A program made the position numbers and the translations under genes. Source: Sandaracinobacter neustonicus (GTDB lineage: Bacteria > Pseudomonadota > Alphaproteobacteria > Sphingomonadales > Sphingomonadaceae). From it: a stretch of DNA of 64,000 bases. Positions 1 through 8,132 of this stretch are shown piece by piece (position 1 is the stretch's first letter; each line of letters opens with the position of its first letter). Location of the stretch: contig NZ_VFSU01000016.1 of assembly GCF_006385875.1 (NCBI RefSeq), forward strand, positions 1-64,000, in the 5' to 3' direction. The notes under the pieces were generated by a model. That model saw nothing but the letters and a program-made list of their open reading frames with translations, did no database searches and was not told where the DNA came from.

Positions 1-729
1 ATGGCCACCGTCGCCCGCCAGACGATCGACACAGGTGCGGACCAAGAAATGCGTGCCGGGCGCCTGTGTTTCGCAGAAGAACTCGTAAATGTCGTTCTCT
101 CGATCGCCAATGTGAACCAGTCGCTCCGGATCGCCTAGCAGGGTGGTCGATTGACGCATATTCTCGAGCCAGCGGTAGCTCTCCTTCTCCTCGATCGGCA
201 CGCGCGTGGGATTGATCCGCCGCTTCAACGCGTTGGCGCCCTTGAACTTGGTGCGGGTCCAGAATTTCGCCGCTGTCAGACCCAGTGGCAATCCCTCAGT
301 CGTGATCGCAAGGCTGGAGTGCATGAGCAGGCCGCAGACCGTATGAAGCCGAAGCCGACCATTCTCATCACGCCGGCTCGGCGCAAGCCCGATGGCGCCA
401 ATCGTTTCAGGATTGCGCCTTTGATAGGAGAATTCGGTGGTGTCCTGTAAAACCAGGATGAACCCCTCAAGCGCCGCCGCGCGTGTCCGTGTCGCCTGAA
501 AATGCCCGGCAAGTATGTCTCCCTCGTTCACCGAGCCATTAGACAAAAAACGGTAGGCCGCCTTTGTATTGGCCCAGTCTTGACACGCCATCGGTATCGG
601 TGCGCCAATCGCTCCTGCCATCTGCTTAAGCATCGTTCGAAGCCGTTCGCCCAGTCGCTTATCACGAAAGGCGGCGGGATCGACTTCCCCGTCAGCCCAT
701 CCTGCCGCATCGAAAACGGACGTCTCCAC
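1..729 (-). CDS. IS4-family transposase, N-terminal part (runs off left edge)
   Basis: This is an open minus-strand frame with no stop from a GTG at 729 to base 1, giving 243 codons of an incomplete protein. It looks like the Tn5/IS4 type of DDE transposase, which cuts and pastes its own element. The start has the family's W-A-D-G-E plus FRDKRLGERL pattern. The first catalytic Asp is in QDTTEFSY (about residue 96) and the second in HIGDRENDIYEFF (about residue 209). The third catalytic residue, the Glu of the Y-R-E signature, lies beyond the window. An in-frame TGA at about 768-770 blocks a longer N-terminus; TTG is a possible alternative start. No frameshift is seen in this part, so it may be intact. 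It lies back to back with the IS66 genes. Confidence 0.85.
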   Translation of the reverse strand, partial: METSVFDAAGWADGEVDPAAFRDKRLGERLRTMLKQMAGAIGAPIPMACQDWANTKAAYRFLSNGSVNEGDILAGHFQATRTRAAALEGFILVLQDTTEFSYQRRNPETIGAIGLAPSRRDENGRLRLHTVCGLLMHSSLAITTEGLPLGLTAAKFWTRTKFKGANALKRRINPTRVPIEEKESYRWLENMRQSTTLLGDPERLVHIGDRENDIYEFFCETQAPGTHFLVRTCVDRLAGDGGH

Positions 730-933
730 GTTGCACCCCGCCAACCGATTCAGGTGCCAGGGAATGAATCATGCTTGATTCCAGACGGGCAATGCTCATG
801 CGGCCAACGGAATCACGCTCGCGACCACTTGTGGGTAATTGAAAGCCGGCCAGCCACGAGTTGCGCGGTCGGCGCTGGACGGTGAAGGACGGATCCTGAA
901 CGGAGTTCTTTCTGGACTCCAGAAGGAGGTCCT
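730..933. other. Junction between the IS4-like and IS66 elements
   Basis: This short stretch must hold the outer end of the IS4-like element and the left end of the IS66 element. I could not find matching terminal inverted repeats by eye, so neither boundary is placed. The last bases (about 922-930) carry the Shine-Dalgarno sequence AAGGAGGT of the first IS66 gene. Confidence 0.4.
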
Positions 934-1389
934 GTGAGCGAAGGTGGCGGCGTGATCGTGCGCACGGAGCGGCGGCGGCGCTATTCTGACACAGAGAAGG
1001 CGGCGATCGTCGCCGAGAGCCTGCGCCCCGACGTTACGGTGGTGTCGGTCGCGCGCAGGCATGGCATTGCCAAGAGTGTGATCTACAACTGGCGTGCCAA
1101 CCGGCGCGAGGCTGAAGCGATTGCAAGGGAGGCGCTGGAGTTCATCCCATGTGGCCAGTTCGTGGCGACCTCGGAGCGAGCTTCAGCGTGCGAGATCATC
1201 GCTGACGAACCGGAGTCTTCGGTCGGCCCCTTGGCGCAAGATGTTGCGGCTTCTCCTCCGCCCGGGCAACAACGAGCAGGCGCGATTGCCATCGAGCTTG
1301 AGGGCGGCGCGCGCCTGACCGTCGACAGCTTCGTCAACGAGAAGGCGCTTGCCCGGGTTCTGCGCGCCTTGAAGGCCGTGTCATGCTGA
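934..1389 (+). CDS. tnpA: IS66 TnpA accessory protein
   Basis: A 151-residue protein starting at GTG, 4 bases after a strong AAGGAGGT ribosome-binding site. The N-terminal 50 residues form a helix-turn-helix of the IS3/IS911 type (RRRYSDTEKAAIVAES, then VSVARRHGIAKSVIYNWR). The C-terminal part (about 115-150) is the conserved IS66 Orf1 tail. In IS66 elements this protein is needed with TnpB and TnpC for transposition, presumably by binding the element ends. It overlaps tnpB by 7 bases, suggesting translational coupling. Confidence 0.85.
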   Translation: MSEGGGVIVRTERRRRYSDTEKAAIVAESLRPDVTVVSVARRHGIAKSVIYNWRANRREAEAIAREALEFIPCGQFVATSERASACEIIADEPESSVGPLAQDVAASPPPGQQRAGAIAIELEGGARLTVDSFVNEKALARVLRALKAVSC

Positions 1390-1736
1390 GCCTGCCGCCA
1401 GGAACCAAGGTCTATCTGGCCAGCAAGCCGGTCGACATGCGCAAGGGCTTCGCCGGGCTCAGCGTGCTTGCCAGCGAAGTTTTCCGGCTCGATCCCTATA
1501 GCGGCCATGTGTTCCTGTTCCGCAGCAAGCGCGGCAACTACCTCAAGGCGCTGGTCTGGGACGGCACCGGCCTGTGCCTGTTCGCCAAGCGGCTCGAGCG
1601 CCATCGCTTCGTCTGGCCGCCGCTGGTCGACGGCGGAGTGGTGCTGACCCCTGCGCAGTTTTCGCTGCTTCTGGAGGCGATGGACTGGCGGCGAACGGTT
1701 GCACCAAAACCCCCGCAGCGGCCTGTGCATATCTAG
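1383..1736 (+). CDS. tnpB: IS66 TnpB (Orf2-like) protein
   Basis: A 117-residue protein of the IS66 Orf2 family, recognised by KVYLASKPVDMRKGFAGLS near the N-terminus and GHVFLFRSKRGNYLKALVWD in the middle. Length and composition fit the family. Its biochemical function is not established, but it is required for efficient IS66 transposition. It starts inside the end of tnpA and ends 65 bases before tnpC. Confidence 0.9.
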   Translation: MLSLPPGTKVYLASKPVDMRKGFAGLSVLASEVFRLDPYSGHVFLFRSKRGNYLKALVWDGTGLCLFAKRLERHRFVWPPLVDGGVVLTPAQFSLLLEAMDWRRTVAPKPPQRPVHI

Positions 1737-1801
1737 CGACTCGCGCGCGGTTTTCCTGCCTTCGGCTTGGTCAAGATCGCCCGTCATGTTATCCGCTGTT
1801 C

Positions 1802-3457
1802 GTGTCTCCCGCCGACCTCGATCTGCCTTCCGATCCGGACGAGCTTCGCGCCTTTGCCGAGGTGATCAAGGCGCGTCTGGCCGCCTCGGAACAGGCGCTG
1901 GCGCAGGAACAAAAGGCGCTCGCTTACGAGCGCAAAGCACATGATGCAACGCGCGACGAGCTTGGTGCTGCACGCAACGCGATCAAGCTGACCACGCTCC
2001 AGATCGAGAAGCTCAAAGCCCAGCTTGCCAAGCTGCGCCGCATGAAGTTCGGCCAGTCGTCCGAACGCATGATGCAGCTTGCCGATCAGCTGGAACTCAC
2101 GCTCGAGGATCTCGAAGCCCAGCAGGCCCATGCCGAGTGCGTCATGCGCGGGCAGGTCGATCAGGACGAGGCCGAACCGCCGAAGGCCAGGCGCAAACCG
2201 AAGCGCGCGCCGCTGCCCGATCATCTGCCGCGCGATGTGATCGTGCATCCGGCACCAGGCGCGGATCGCTGCGCGGCGTGCGGCCGCGCGGCATCGGTTC
2301 TCGGCGAAGACGTCACCGAGGTGCTGGAATACGTGCCTGCAAGCTTCCGCGTGGTGCGCCATGTCCGTCCCAAGCTTGCATGCACATGCTGCGATACCAT
2401 CGCCCAGGCACCTGCACCCGGTCTGCCGATCCCGCGCGGCCGCGCCGGTCCCGGCCTCTTGGCGCACGTCATCGTCGCCAAGTTCGCCGATCACCTGCCG
2501 CTGTATCGCCAGTCGCAGATCTACGCGCGTGAGGGAGTCGAGCTGTCCCGCTCGACGATGGCCGACTGGCTCGGCCAGGTCAGCTGGCTGCTCGATCCGC
2601 TGGTCGAGCGTCTCGGTGCCCACGTCATGGCCAGTCAGAAGCTTCACGCCGACGACACACCGGTCCCGGTGCTGGCTCCCGGCACGGGCAAGACGTCGAC
2701 CGGGCGATTATGGGTCTATCTGCGCGATAACCGCCGATGGAGCCCGGCAGACAGGCCTGCCGCGCTGTTCCGCTATAGCCCAGATCGCAAGGGCGAGCGG
2801 CCACGCGAGCACCTTGCGGCCTTTGCAGGCTTTCTGCAGGCCGATGCCTATGCCGGGTTCAACCCGCTCTATGATCCCGGCCGCATGCCCGGCGTCATCA
2901 CGCCCGTCGCCTGCTGGGCCCATGCAAGGCGCAAGTTGCACGATGTCCTTGTTGCCGATCGCAGTTCTGCTGCGCGCAAGGGGCTCGGCCTCATCGGGCA
3001 GCTCTACGAGATCGAGCGGTCGATCGAGCAGGAACCTCCCCAAGAGCGTTTGCGCCAGCGAGCGGCATCGAGGCTCATCGCGCTCGACTTCTTCGCATGG
3101 GCAGATGGCGTCCTTGCCAAGGCATCCGCGCGTTCGCCGCTGGCCGAGGCGCTGCGCTATGCGATCAAGCTGAAGCCCGCGCTGCTTGCCTACACCCAGG
3201 ACGGGCGGCTTGAGATCGACAACAACCTTGCCGAGAACGCGCTGCGCGGCATCGCGGTCGGGCGCAAGAACTGGCTGTTCGCCGGCGCGGACTGCGGCGG
3301 CGAGCGGGCCGCGGCGATGTATTCGCTGCTCGAGACCGCCAAGCTCAACGATGTGAACCCCCAGGTGTGGCTCAGCGACGTCCTCGACCGCATCGGCAAG
3401 GGTCATCCGATCAATCGCATCGACGAACTCCTGCCCTGGGCCTGGAAGGCGGCCTAA
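1802..3457 (+). CDS. tnpC: IS66 transposase TnpC
   Basis: The DDE transposase of the element, 551 residues from the GTG at 1802. The frame is open further upstream, but that part overlaps tnpB and is not family-like. Order of parts: an N-terminal coiled coil (about 15-90), a basic linker, an IS66 zinc-finger-like region with Cys pairs (about 155-200), then the catalytic domain. Probable catalytic residues are in KLHADDTPVPVL (about 280), QADAYAGFNPLY (about 347) and DNNLAENALRGIAVGRK (about 474). The IS66 C-terminal tail NPQVWLSDVLDRI is present, so the protein appears complete. Confidence 0.92.
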   Translation: MSPADLDLPSDPDELRAFAEVIKARLAASEQALAQEQKALAYERKAHDATRDELGAARNAIKLTTLQIEKLKAQLAKLRRMKFGQSSERMMQLADQLELTLEDLEAQQAHAECVMRGQVDQDEAEPPKARRKPKRAPLPDHLPRDVIVHPAPGADRCAACGRAASVLGEDVTEVLEYVPASFRVVRHVRPKLACTCCDTIAQAPAPGLPIPRGRAGPGLLAHVIVAKFADHLPLYRQSQIYAREGVELSRSTMADWLGQVSWLLDPLVERLGAHVMASQKLHADDTPVPVLAPGTGKTSTGRLWVYLRDNRRWSPADRPAALFRYSPDRKGERPREHLAAFAGFLQADAYAGFNPLYDPGRMPGVITPVACWAHARRKLHDVLVADRSSAARKGLGLIGQLYEIERSIEQEPPQERLRQRAASRLIALDFFAWADGVLAKASARSPLAEALRYAIKLKPALLAYTQDGRLEIDNNLAENALRGIAVGRKNWLFAGADCGGERAAAMYSLLETAKLNDVNPQVWLSDVLDRIGKGHPINRIDELLPWAWKAA

Positions 3458-3583
3458 TCCGGCGGCCAGGACGTTGCCTGAGGGCCATTGCGCCAATGGC
3501 AGCTATCTGCGATTTTCCGCCAGAAGCTGCCTTTCAGGAAGCGACCCCGAAACGGTCATAAACTTTTGCGATCAATACGGTCC

Positions 3584-3934
3584 CTAGCTCGTCACGGCCT
3601 TGGTCCGCCGATTGGCCAACGAGCAAATGGCCAGCGCGAAGAACAGAACTCCTCCGATCACAACCTGCGGTCCCGGCAGGACCAGCCAAGCCGCAGCGAA
3701 GTAGAAACCCATGGCGAAGTTTATCGCCGCCACAATCAACCGGCTGCCCACGCCTGACGATTGGAATCCGATGAGGTTCGCGGCGGCTGCCAGCACAATC
3801 GCCAAGCCGGTTCCAACAAACCACAATGCATCGATTGTCCAATCGGCATAGGCTAGCGGGGTCAAAGCGAGGTGGACGGCCCCAAGCAGCACGCCAATAA
3901 TCGCCAATGCCAAGGCTGGGGTTTGCACGCGCAT
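3584..3934 (-). CDS. Small membrane protein, four predicted TM helices
   Basis: A 116-residue, very hydrophobic protein with four likely transmembrane segments (about 8-28, 33-53, 62-85, 88-106). I do not recognise the family. It is the last gene of a three-gene minus-strand operon behind a PadR-type regulator, with its ATG overlapping the stop of the gene before it by one base (TGATG). PadR regulators often control neighbouring membrane proteins that pump or sense small molecules, so a role in the envelope or stress response is possible but only inferred. Confidence 0.7.
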   Translation of the reverse strand: MRVQTPALALAIIGVLLGAVHLALTPLAYADWTIDALWFVGTGLAIVLAAAANLIGFQSSGVGSRLIVAAINFAMGFYFAAAWLVLPGPQVVIGGVLFFALAICSLANRRTKAVTS

Positions 3935-4500
3935 CAGTTCAACCCCTGCCGAAGAGGGATCAGACGCGCAGCGGAAACTGCGAGCGCCAGTGCGAACATC
4001 AAAATCACAAGATCTTCCACGATCAGCGCAAGATACAGGTTCGACATTGGCGTTGGGGCACTGCCGAGCCAGATCATCGTCGCCGCCATTGTCAGCACGG
4101 CGATCAAAGGCGCGGCTAGGCTGATTGTGGCACGAAATCCGAACCGGGCCGTGGCGATCGCGCCGACGACAAACAACAGGGCCGTGCCATATCCAAAAAC
4201 TTCCAGCACGAATGCGTCGGTAACGGACATGCGCCCCGCAAAGCGAATGTTCAGCGCTGCCCAGACCATCGCTCCTCCGACCAAGACGCTGCGAGCAACC
4301 TCATGAATGAAGGCAGGGGAAATGATGCGTTCAGTGACGGCCGTGAAGAGGCAGCCTGCCACGAAACGCCAGCGCTCAGCCTCGGGGACGTGATCGAATT
4401 CGGCCGCCATTGCAGCAAACCAGGACCGGCGGACCGGCGGCGCGATCTTGAAGGCCAGCACGACACAAGCGCGTGCAAGGGAGTTCCGTTTCGAACTCAT
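3934..4500 (-). CDS. Membrane protein encoded with a PadR regulator
   Basis: A 188-residue protein with an N-terminal cytoplasmic part of about 45 residues (including WFAAMAAEFDHVPEAERWRF) and about four transmembrane helices after it. The motif AMAAEFDHVP followed by a short helix resembles the membrane partners found after PadR-like regulators, which in other systems act as anti-sigma-like or signalling proteins; this is a weak comparison. The gene overlaps the regulator by four bases (ATGA) and the next gene by one base, so all three are translated as a unit. Confidence 0.7.
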   Translation of the reverse strand: MSSKRNSLARACVVLAFKIAPPVRRSWFAAMAAEFDHVPEAERWRFVAGCLFTAVTERIISPAFIHEVARSVLVGGAMVWAALNIRFAGRMSVTDAFVLEVFGYGTALLFVVGAIATARFGFRATISLAAPLIAVLTMAATMIWLGSAPTPMSNLYLALIVEDLVILMFALALAVSAARLIPLRQGLN

Positions 4501-4805
4501 ATTGCAAATCCTTTCCCGTGGTTTGCAGTGCGCACATCGTCGGACTCAATGGTGCGAGCGAGTGCAATGCCTGATGGCGTCAAGCGATAGGCATGGCGCG
4601 GCGGCCTGCTCTCGTGCGGCGAAGGAACCCATTGGGCTTCGAGGTTCCCCTGATCACACAGCCGAATCAGCATCGGATAAAGCGTCCCCGAGGCGATACC
4701 GGTCAGCACCATCAATTCATACCCATAACGCCAATCCTGCGGGCGTTCGAGCAGCGCCAGCAAGGCGGTTCGAGTCTGTTTGGAGATGTTGGGGCGTCTC
4801 GGCAT
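4497..4805 (-). CDS. PadR-family transcriptional regulator
   Basis: A 102-residue winged-helix repressor. The typical PadR features are visible: a helical start with LLALLERPQDWRYGYEL, the recognition helix SGTLYPMLIRLCDQG (about 39-53) and the wing PRHAYRLTPSGIALA (about 69-83). PadR proteins bind their own promoter and release it on binding a phenolic or other small ligand. The protein ends soon after the wing and lacks the longer C-terminal dimerisation helix of large PadR proteins, so it belongs to the short subfamily. It is the first gene of its operon, directly behind a near-palindromic AT-rich site. Confidence 0.88.
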   Translation of the reverse strand: MPRRPNISKQTRTALLALLERPQDWRYGYELMVLTGIASGTLYPMLIRLCDQGNLEAQWVPSPHESRPPRHAYRLTPSGIALARTIESDDVRTANHGKGFAI

Positions 4806-4813
4806 TACACCAA

Positions 4814-4827
4814 TCTATATATGTAGA
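4814..4827. promoter_or_regulatory. Possible PadR operator/promoter element
   Basis: The sequence TCTATATATGTAGA is a near-palindrome of 14 bases, 9 bases upstream of the padR start codon. It is strikingly AT-rich compared with its surroundings. PadR repressors usually bind AT-rich dyads overlapping their own promoter, so this is a reasonable autoregulatory site. The assignment is inferred. Confidence 0.45.
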
Positions 4828-5037
4828 GTTTGTGGCGCAAGTGGGATTATCGTTTGACCTGAAGCGGGGCGACGTAATTGTGTGCTCGAAGCCGGTGGCG
4901 AAACCCGACGTTCGCAAAACCACCCACGACCGGCCATGAGCAGGGCTGATGCGCGATCCTGAAAGCTGTCTTGCAGCTTTGCTACGCTTCTGAAAAACTC
5001 CTGCCTTTCAGGTGAAGCGACCCCAGAGCCGTAATTC

Positions 5038-5083
5038 AATAACTCGTCCGCAGCCACCAAATGTCATAATCGGACGAGTCATT
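5038..5083. promoter_or_regulatory. Inverted repeat upstream of the AraC-type gene
   Basis: Arms 5038-5050 and 5071-5083 match over 12 of 13 bases (core ACTCGTCCG / CGGACGAGT) with a 20-base spacer. It lies 65-110 bases upstream of the regulator gene and could be an operator or a transcript hairpin. Confidence 0.4.
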
Positions 5084-5148
5084 ATAAGTGGAACCGCAAG
5101 ATCGGTCGAGCGGCGCATACTGCCACGCGCGTAAATGGTTTCGCCAGG

Positions 5149-6042
5149 ATGGAGCGGACAGTGACGACAGCACTTCAATACTACCATGACAGGATGAAGC
5201 GGGCGCTCGATCATATCGATCGGCATCTCGACGATCAGCTTGATCTGGAAGCAGTAAGCGCTGTCGCGGCATTCTCGAAGTTCCATTTCCACCGGCAATT
5301 CACGGCGATCTTTGGGCTCTCTGTGCATCGCTACGTTCAGCTTTCTCGAATGAAGCGCGCTTCGTTCCGCTTGGCTTATCGTGACGATCAGACCGTCATA
5401 CAGATCGCGATGGATGCCGGTTATGACGCACCCGACGCCTTCGCCCGCGCTTTTCGCCAGCGGTTCGGACAATCGCCATCGTCATTCCGGAAATCTCCCG
5501 ACTGGGAGCCGTGGCTTGCGGCCTTCGGGCCTCTCACCGACGCAAGGAGCAAACTCATGCAACAGACTTTCAATGCAAGCGACGTAACAATTCAAGAGGT
5601 ATCGCCCATCCCGGTGGCTATCATGGAGCACCGCGGACCACCGGCCAAAGTCGGCGAAACCATCCAGCAGTTCATTGCCTGGCGAAAGGCGAACGGGCTT
5701 TCTCCCCGCACGAGCGAGACATTCAACGTCTTCCATTGCGACCCGAGAACCACCGACCCGAGCGATTATCGGCTAGACTTGTGTGCTGGAACAGAACGGA
5801 CCTTCGATGCAGATGATCAAGGTGTGGTCTCCGGTATCATTCCGGGCGGCCGGTGCGCAGTCTTGCGAATAGTGGGTAATACCGACGATCTGGAACCCGC
5901 CGCGCTCTATCTCTACCGCGACTGGCTTCCCAAAAGCGGCGAGGAAGCGCGAGATTTCCCGCTTTACTGCCAGCGCGTCTCATTCTTCCCCGAAGTGCCT
6001 GAACACGAGGCAGTGGCGGACCTGTTTTTGCCGCTAAAATAA
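5149..6042 (+). CDS. AraC-family regulator with GyrI-like ligand domain
   Basis: A 297-residue transcription factor. The N-terminal 105 residues are an AraC/XylS DNA-binding domain with two helix-turn-helix units (LEAVSAVAAFSKFHFHRQF and VIQIAMDAGYDAPDAFARAF, then FGQSPSSFR). The C-terminal half (about 142-297) is a GyrI-like small-molecule-binding domain, starting VTIQEVSPIPVAIMEHRGP. This is the Rob/BmrR-like layout used for sensing drugs or other hydrophobic compounds. GTG at 5161 (four codons in) also has an upstream GGATGGAG and gives the start more usual for the family. No obvious target gene lies next to it. Confidence 0.9.
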   Translation: MERTVTTALQYYHDRMKRALDHIDRHLDDQLDLEAVSAVAAFSKFHFHRQFTAIFGLSVHRYVQLSRMKRASFRLAYRDDQTVIQIAMDAGYDAPDAFARAFRQRFGQSPSSFRKSPDWEPWLAAFGPLTDARSKLMQQTFNASDVTIQEVSPIPVAIMEHRGPPAKVGETIQQFIAWRKANGLSPRTSETFNVFHCDPRTTDPSDYRLDLCAGTERTFDADDQGVVSGIIPGGRCAVLRIVGNTDDLEPAALYLYRDWLPKSGEEARDFPLYCQRVSFFPEVPEHEAVADLFLPLK

Positions 6043-6652
6043 CTTTTGACGATGGCCGCTTGTACACTTGACCGCTGCCAGAAGCGGACAAGCGGCTCCC
6101 CACCCACCTCCGGTCATTCCGACCTCTCGGCCGTTTTCCCGAAACCGGCCATATGACGCCACGGTTTTCACCGGACGCTTACGAACAAGTCGCAGGAAAC
6201 TATCGACCTTCTTAGTCGAGAGGCGAATAACCGGGTGGCCGCCCACTCCAATTCTTGGCGGCGAAAGATCTATAAAACCGTCGCGGACTCCGAGGGGACC
6301 TGTGCAGGCACTCGTCGATCAGCAACTTCACTGACGAGTGTTCGCTTCGGGAGAGGGTTTGCGTGTAAAATTGGTCCGCACCGAGGACTTGGCCTTGAAA
6401 CCTTGCACCGCCAACCCCCGTGCGACGGCCACGACGCAGATGGTCGGCGCCCCGCACGCGTTGCAACGCTGCGAACGTGTCAGATTGCACGGAATGAACT
6501 CACGAGGTCCAGTCTGACGGCCAGTGACTGGCTCGGTAAGCGGCAAGCGGTTCGAAACGCTTCCACAAAGGGGAGCCAGCGGTTCAACTGATATGCGCCC
6601 CAACCGCAGGGCGCGCGCCGGATGGCAAGCGGCGCTTGAGTGGAAGCCCGCG
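6043..6652. other. Eroded non-coding stretch
   Basis: About 600 bases between the AraC-type regulator and the oxygenase. Open frames here are short, overlap on both strands and look like no family I recognise. One exception is a short minus-strand fragment at 6299-6331 that reads like the start of a PIN-like protein. The stretch most likely records decayed accessory genes at the edge of the mobile region. Confidence 0.5.
6299..6331 (-). pseudogene. Possible remnant of a DUF5615 (PIN-like) toxin start
   Basis: Reading the minus strand from a GTG at 6331 gives VKLLIDECLHR, which looks like the conserved first strand of DUF5615/PIN-like toxin proteins, including the first acidic metal ligand. 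The similarity ends at once: the frame continues with unrelated Arg/Ser-rich sequence to a stop at 6212. It is only eleven residues, so chance is a serious alternative. Confidence 0.25.
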
Positions 6653-7255
6653 ATGCCCATCCACCAGCTGTTCCCCACGCCCGTCTATCAGGGCGAGATC
6701 GCAGACGAGGCGCTGATCGCCGAGCTGATCCACAGCACGCGCACGCTGGCAACGGATGACAGGGCAGGGCGGCGCTGGTGCCGCGACAATGGCTATCCCG
6801 GCTACACCAGCTACGCCTCTCTCAACGATCTGCCCGCGCGTGATCCGGCCTTTGCGCAACTGGTGAAGCGGCTGGCCCCGCATGTGCGCGCCTTTGCAGA
6901 GGGTGCGCATATGGATCTGGGCGGGCGCAAGCCAAAGCTGGACAGCCTGTGGGTGAATATCCTGAAGCCCGGCGGCGGTCATAGCGGCCATATCCACCCG
7001 CACAGCATCATCTCCGGCACCGTCTATCTGGAGGTGCCCGAAGGCGCGGGCGCGCTGAAGATCGAAGATCCGCGCCTGCCGCTGCTGATGGCGGCCCCCG
7101 GCCGCACGGCCGACGCCCAGCGCGAAGCCAGGCCGTTCGTGTATCTGCAACCCGCGCCCGGCACCGTGCTGCTGTGGGAAAGCTGGCTTCGCCACGAGGT
7201 GCCGCAAGGCCGTGCAAAGGCAGAGCGAATCAGCGTCAGCTTCAATTACGCATGA
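6653..7255 (+). CDS. 2OG-Fe(II) oxygenase family protein (TIGR02466-like)
   Basis: A 200-residue protein from the ATG at 6653, which opens MPIHQLFPTPVYQGEI as is typical for this family; a longer upstream reading is not. The iron-binding part is GGGHSGHIHPHSIISGTVYLE in the middle, and the C-terminal part has WLRHEVPQG and ERISVSFNY, providing the distal His and the Arg expected to bind 2-oxoglutarate. Members of this putative oxygenase family are cytoplasmic and mostly uncharacterised. The next gene starts 38 bases downstream on the same strand but seems functionally unrelated. Confidence 0.85.
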   Translation: MPIHQLFPTPVYQGEIADEALIAELIHSTRTLATDDRAGRRWCRDNGYPGYTSYASLNDLPARDPAFAQLVKRLAPHVRAFAEGAHMDLGGRKPKLDSLWVNILKPGGGHSGHIHPHSIISGTVYLEVPEGAGALKIEDPRLPLLMAAPGRTADAQREARPFVYLQPAPGTVLLWESWLRHEVPQGRAKAERISVSFNYA

Positions 7256-7293
7256 CGGCTTGAGGCCGCCGGGCACCTCGCTTAGGCTGGGGC

Positions 7294-8121
7294 ATGTTGA
7301 CCGTCCGCCTCCGCTCCGCAGGCTGCACTTTCGCCGCCATTCTCGCCTCTCAGGCCGCCCCGGCTGCCGCCCAGCGCTTCGATGACACGATATCGCTGCG
7401 GGTGGAGGCCTATTTCGCCGGAGTGGGCAGTTCGGCGAGTGCCACCACTGTCTCCGGCTCGCTGGGCACCAGCATCGATTTCGAGAAGGACTTGCGGCTC
7501 GACGATTCCAAGACGCTGCCCGCGCTGGAAATCGGCTGGCGAATCAATGACGATTGGGTGTTGCAGGGCCAATATTATGGCCTGTCGCGCCGGGCATCCG
7601 CCAGCCTCGATCATGAGATCAGCTTCGGGGAGACGGTGTGGCCGGTCTCCGCCCGCGTGGGCGCGGGCTTCGATTCCGATGTCTATCGCTTCACCATCGG
7701 CAACCTTCTGTATCAGGGGCCGAAACTGGAACTGGGTTTCGGCGTCGGGCTGCACGCCACCGATTTCGAGCTGTTCATCGAAGGCGAGGGGCAGGTGGGC
7801 GACGGCCCCGTCCGCTTCCATCGGGAGGGCCGCAAAATCTTCGCGCCGCTGCCCACCATCGGTATCTTCGGGCAATGGGAACCAGCCTCGCGCTGGACGC
7901 TGTTCGGCCGGATCGACTGGCTGTCTTTGGGCATCGACGATTATCGCGGCCGCCTGATCAACACGGAAGCGTCGCTGTCCTACCGCATCCACCGCAACTT
8001 CGACATCGGCGCCTCCTATCGCTATGTCGATTACAAGCTGAGGGTGTCGAAAGAGGATTGGAACGGCCGCGTCCGCTACCAATTCTCCGGCCCCGCGCTG
8101 TTCGTTCGCGCCGGGTTCTAA
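7294..8121 (+). CDS. Outer-membrane beta-barrel protein, family not recognised
   Basis: A 275-residue exported protein. A signal peptide (about 1-27, cleaved after AAPAAA) is followed by alternating hydrophobic/polar strands such as WRINDDWVLQGQYYGLSRRA, RWTLFGRIDWLSLGI and NFDIGASYRYVDYKLRV. It ends on Phe (ALFVRAGF), the usual last residue of barrels inserted by the BAM machinery. The size fits an 8- to 10-stranded barrel. The substrate or role is unknown. It converges with the DUF1905 gene, 11 bases away. Confidence 0.75.
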   Translation: MLTVRLRSAGCTFAAILASQAAPAAAQRFDDTISLRVEAYFAGVGSSASATTVSGSLGTSIDFEKDLRLDDSKTLPALEIGWRINDDWVLQGQYYGLSRRASASLDHEISFGETVWPVSARVGAGFDSDVYRFTIGNLLYQGPKLELGFGVGLHATDFELFIEGEGQVGDGPVRFHREGRKIFAPLPTIGIFGQWEPASRWTLFGRIDWLSLGIDDYRGRLINTEASLSYRIHRNFDIGASYRYVDYKLRVSKEDWNGRVRYQFSGPALFVRAGF

Positions 8122-8132
8122 GGCGGCCGCTC

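Larger units (their letters stand above)
934..3457 (+). mobile_element. IS66-family insertion sequence (coding core, ends not resolved)
   Basis: Three consecutive plus-strand genes in the standard IS66 order, tnpA-tnpB-tnpC, with the first two overlapping by 7 bases. All three frames are open at full length, so the element is probably functional or recently so. The coordinates cover the coding core only; the terminal repeats and target duplication were not identified. Confidence 0.85.
4806..5148. other. Intergenic region between divergent regulators
   Basis: About 340 bases without a convincing gene, between padR (minus) and the AraC-type gene (plus). It holds the AT-rich dyad next to padR, a segment at 5001-5024 that resembles 3527-3547 (CTGCCTTTCAGG followed closely by AAGCGACCCC), and an inverted repeat at 5038-5083. 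The two related segments flank the padR operon. Confidence 0.5.

Noticed and set aside
1574-1801. Upstream extension of the IS66 transposase frame
   Set aside because: It overlaps tnpB out of frame and is not family-like; GTG 1802 gives the normal start.
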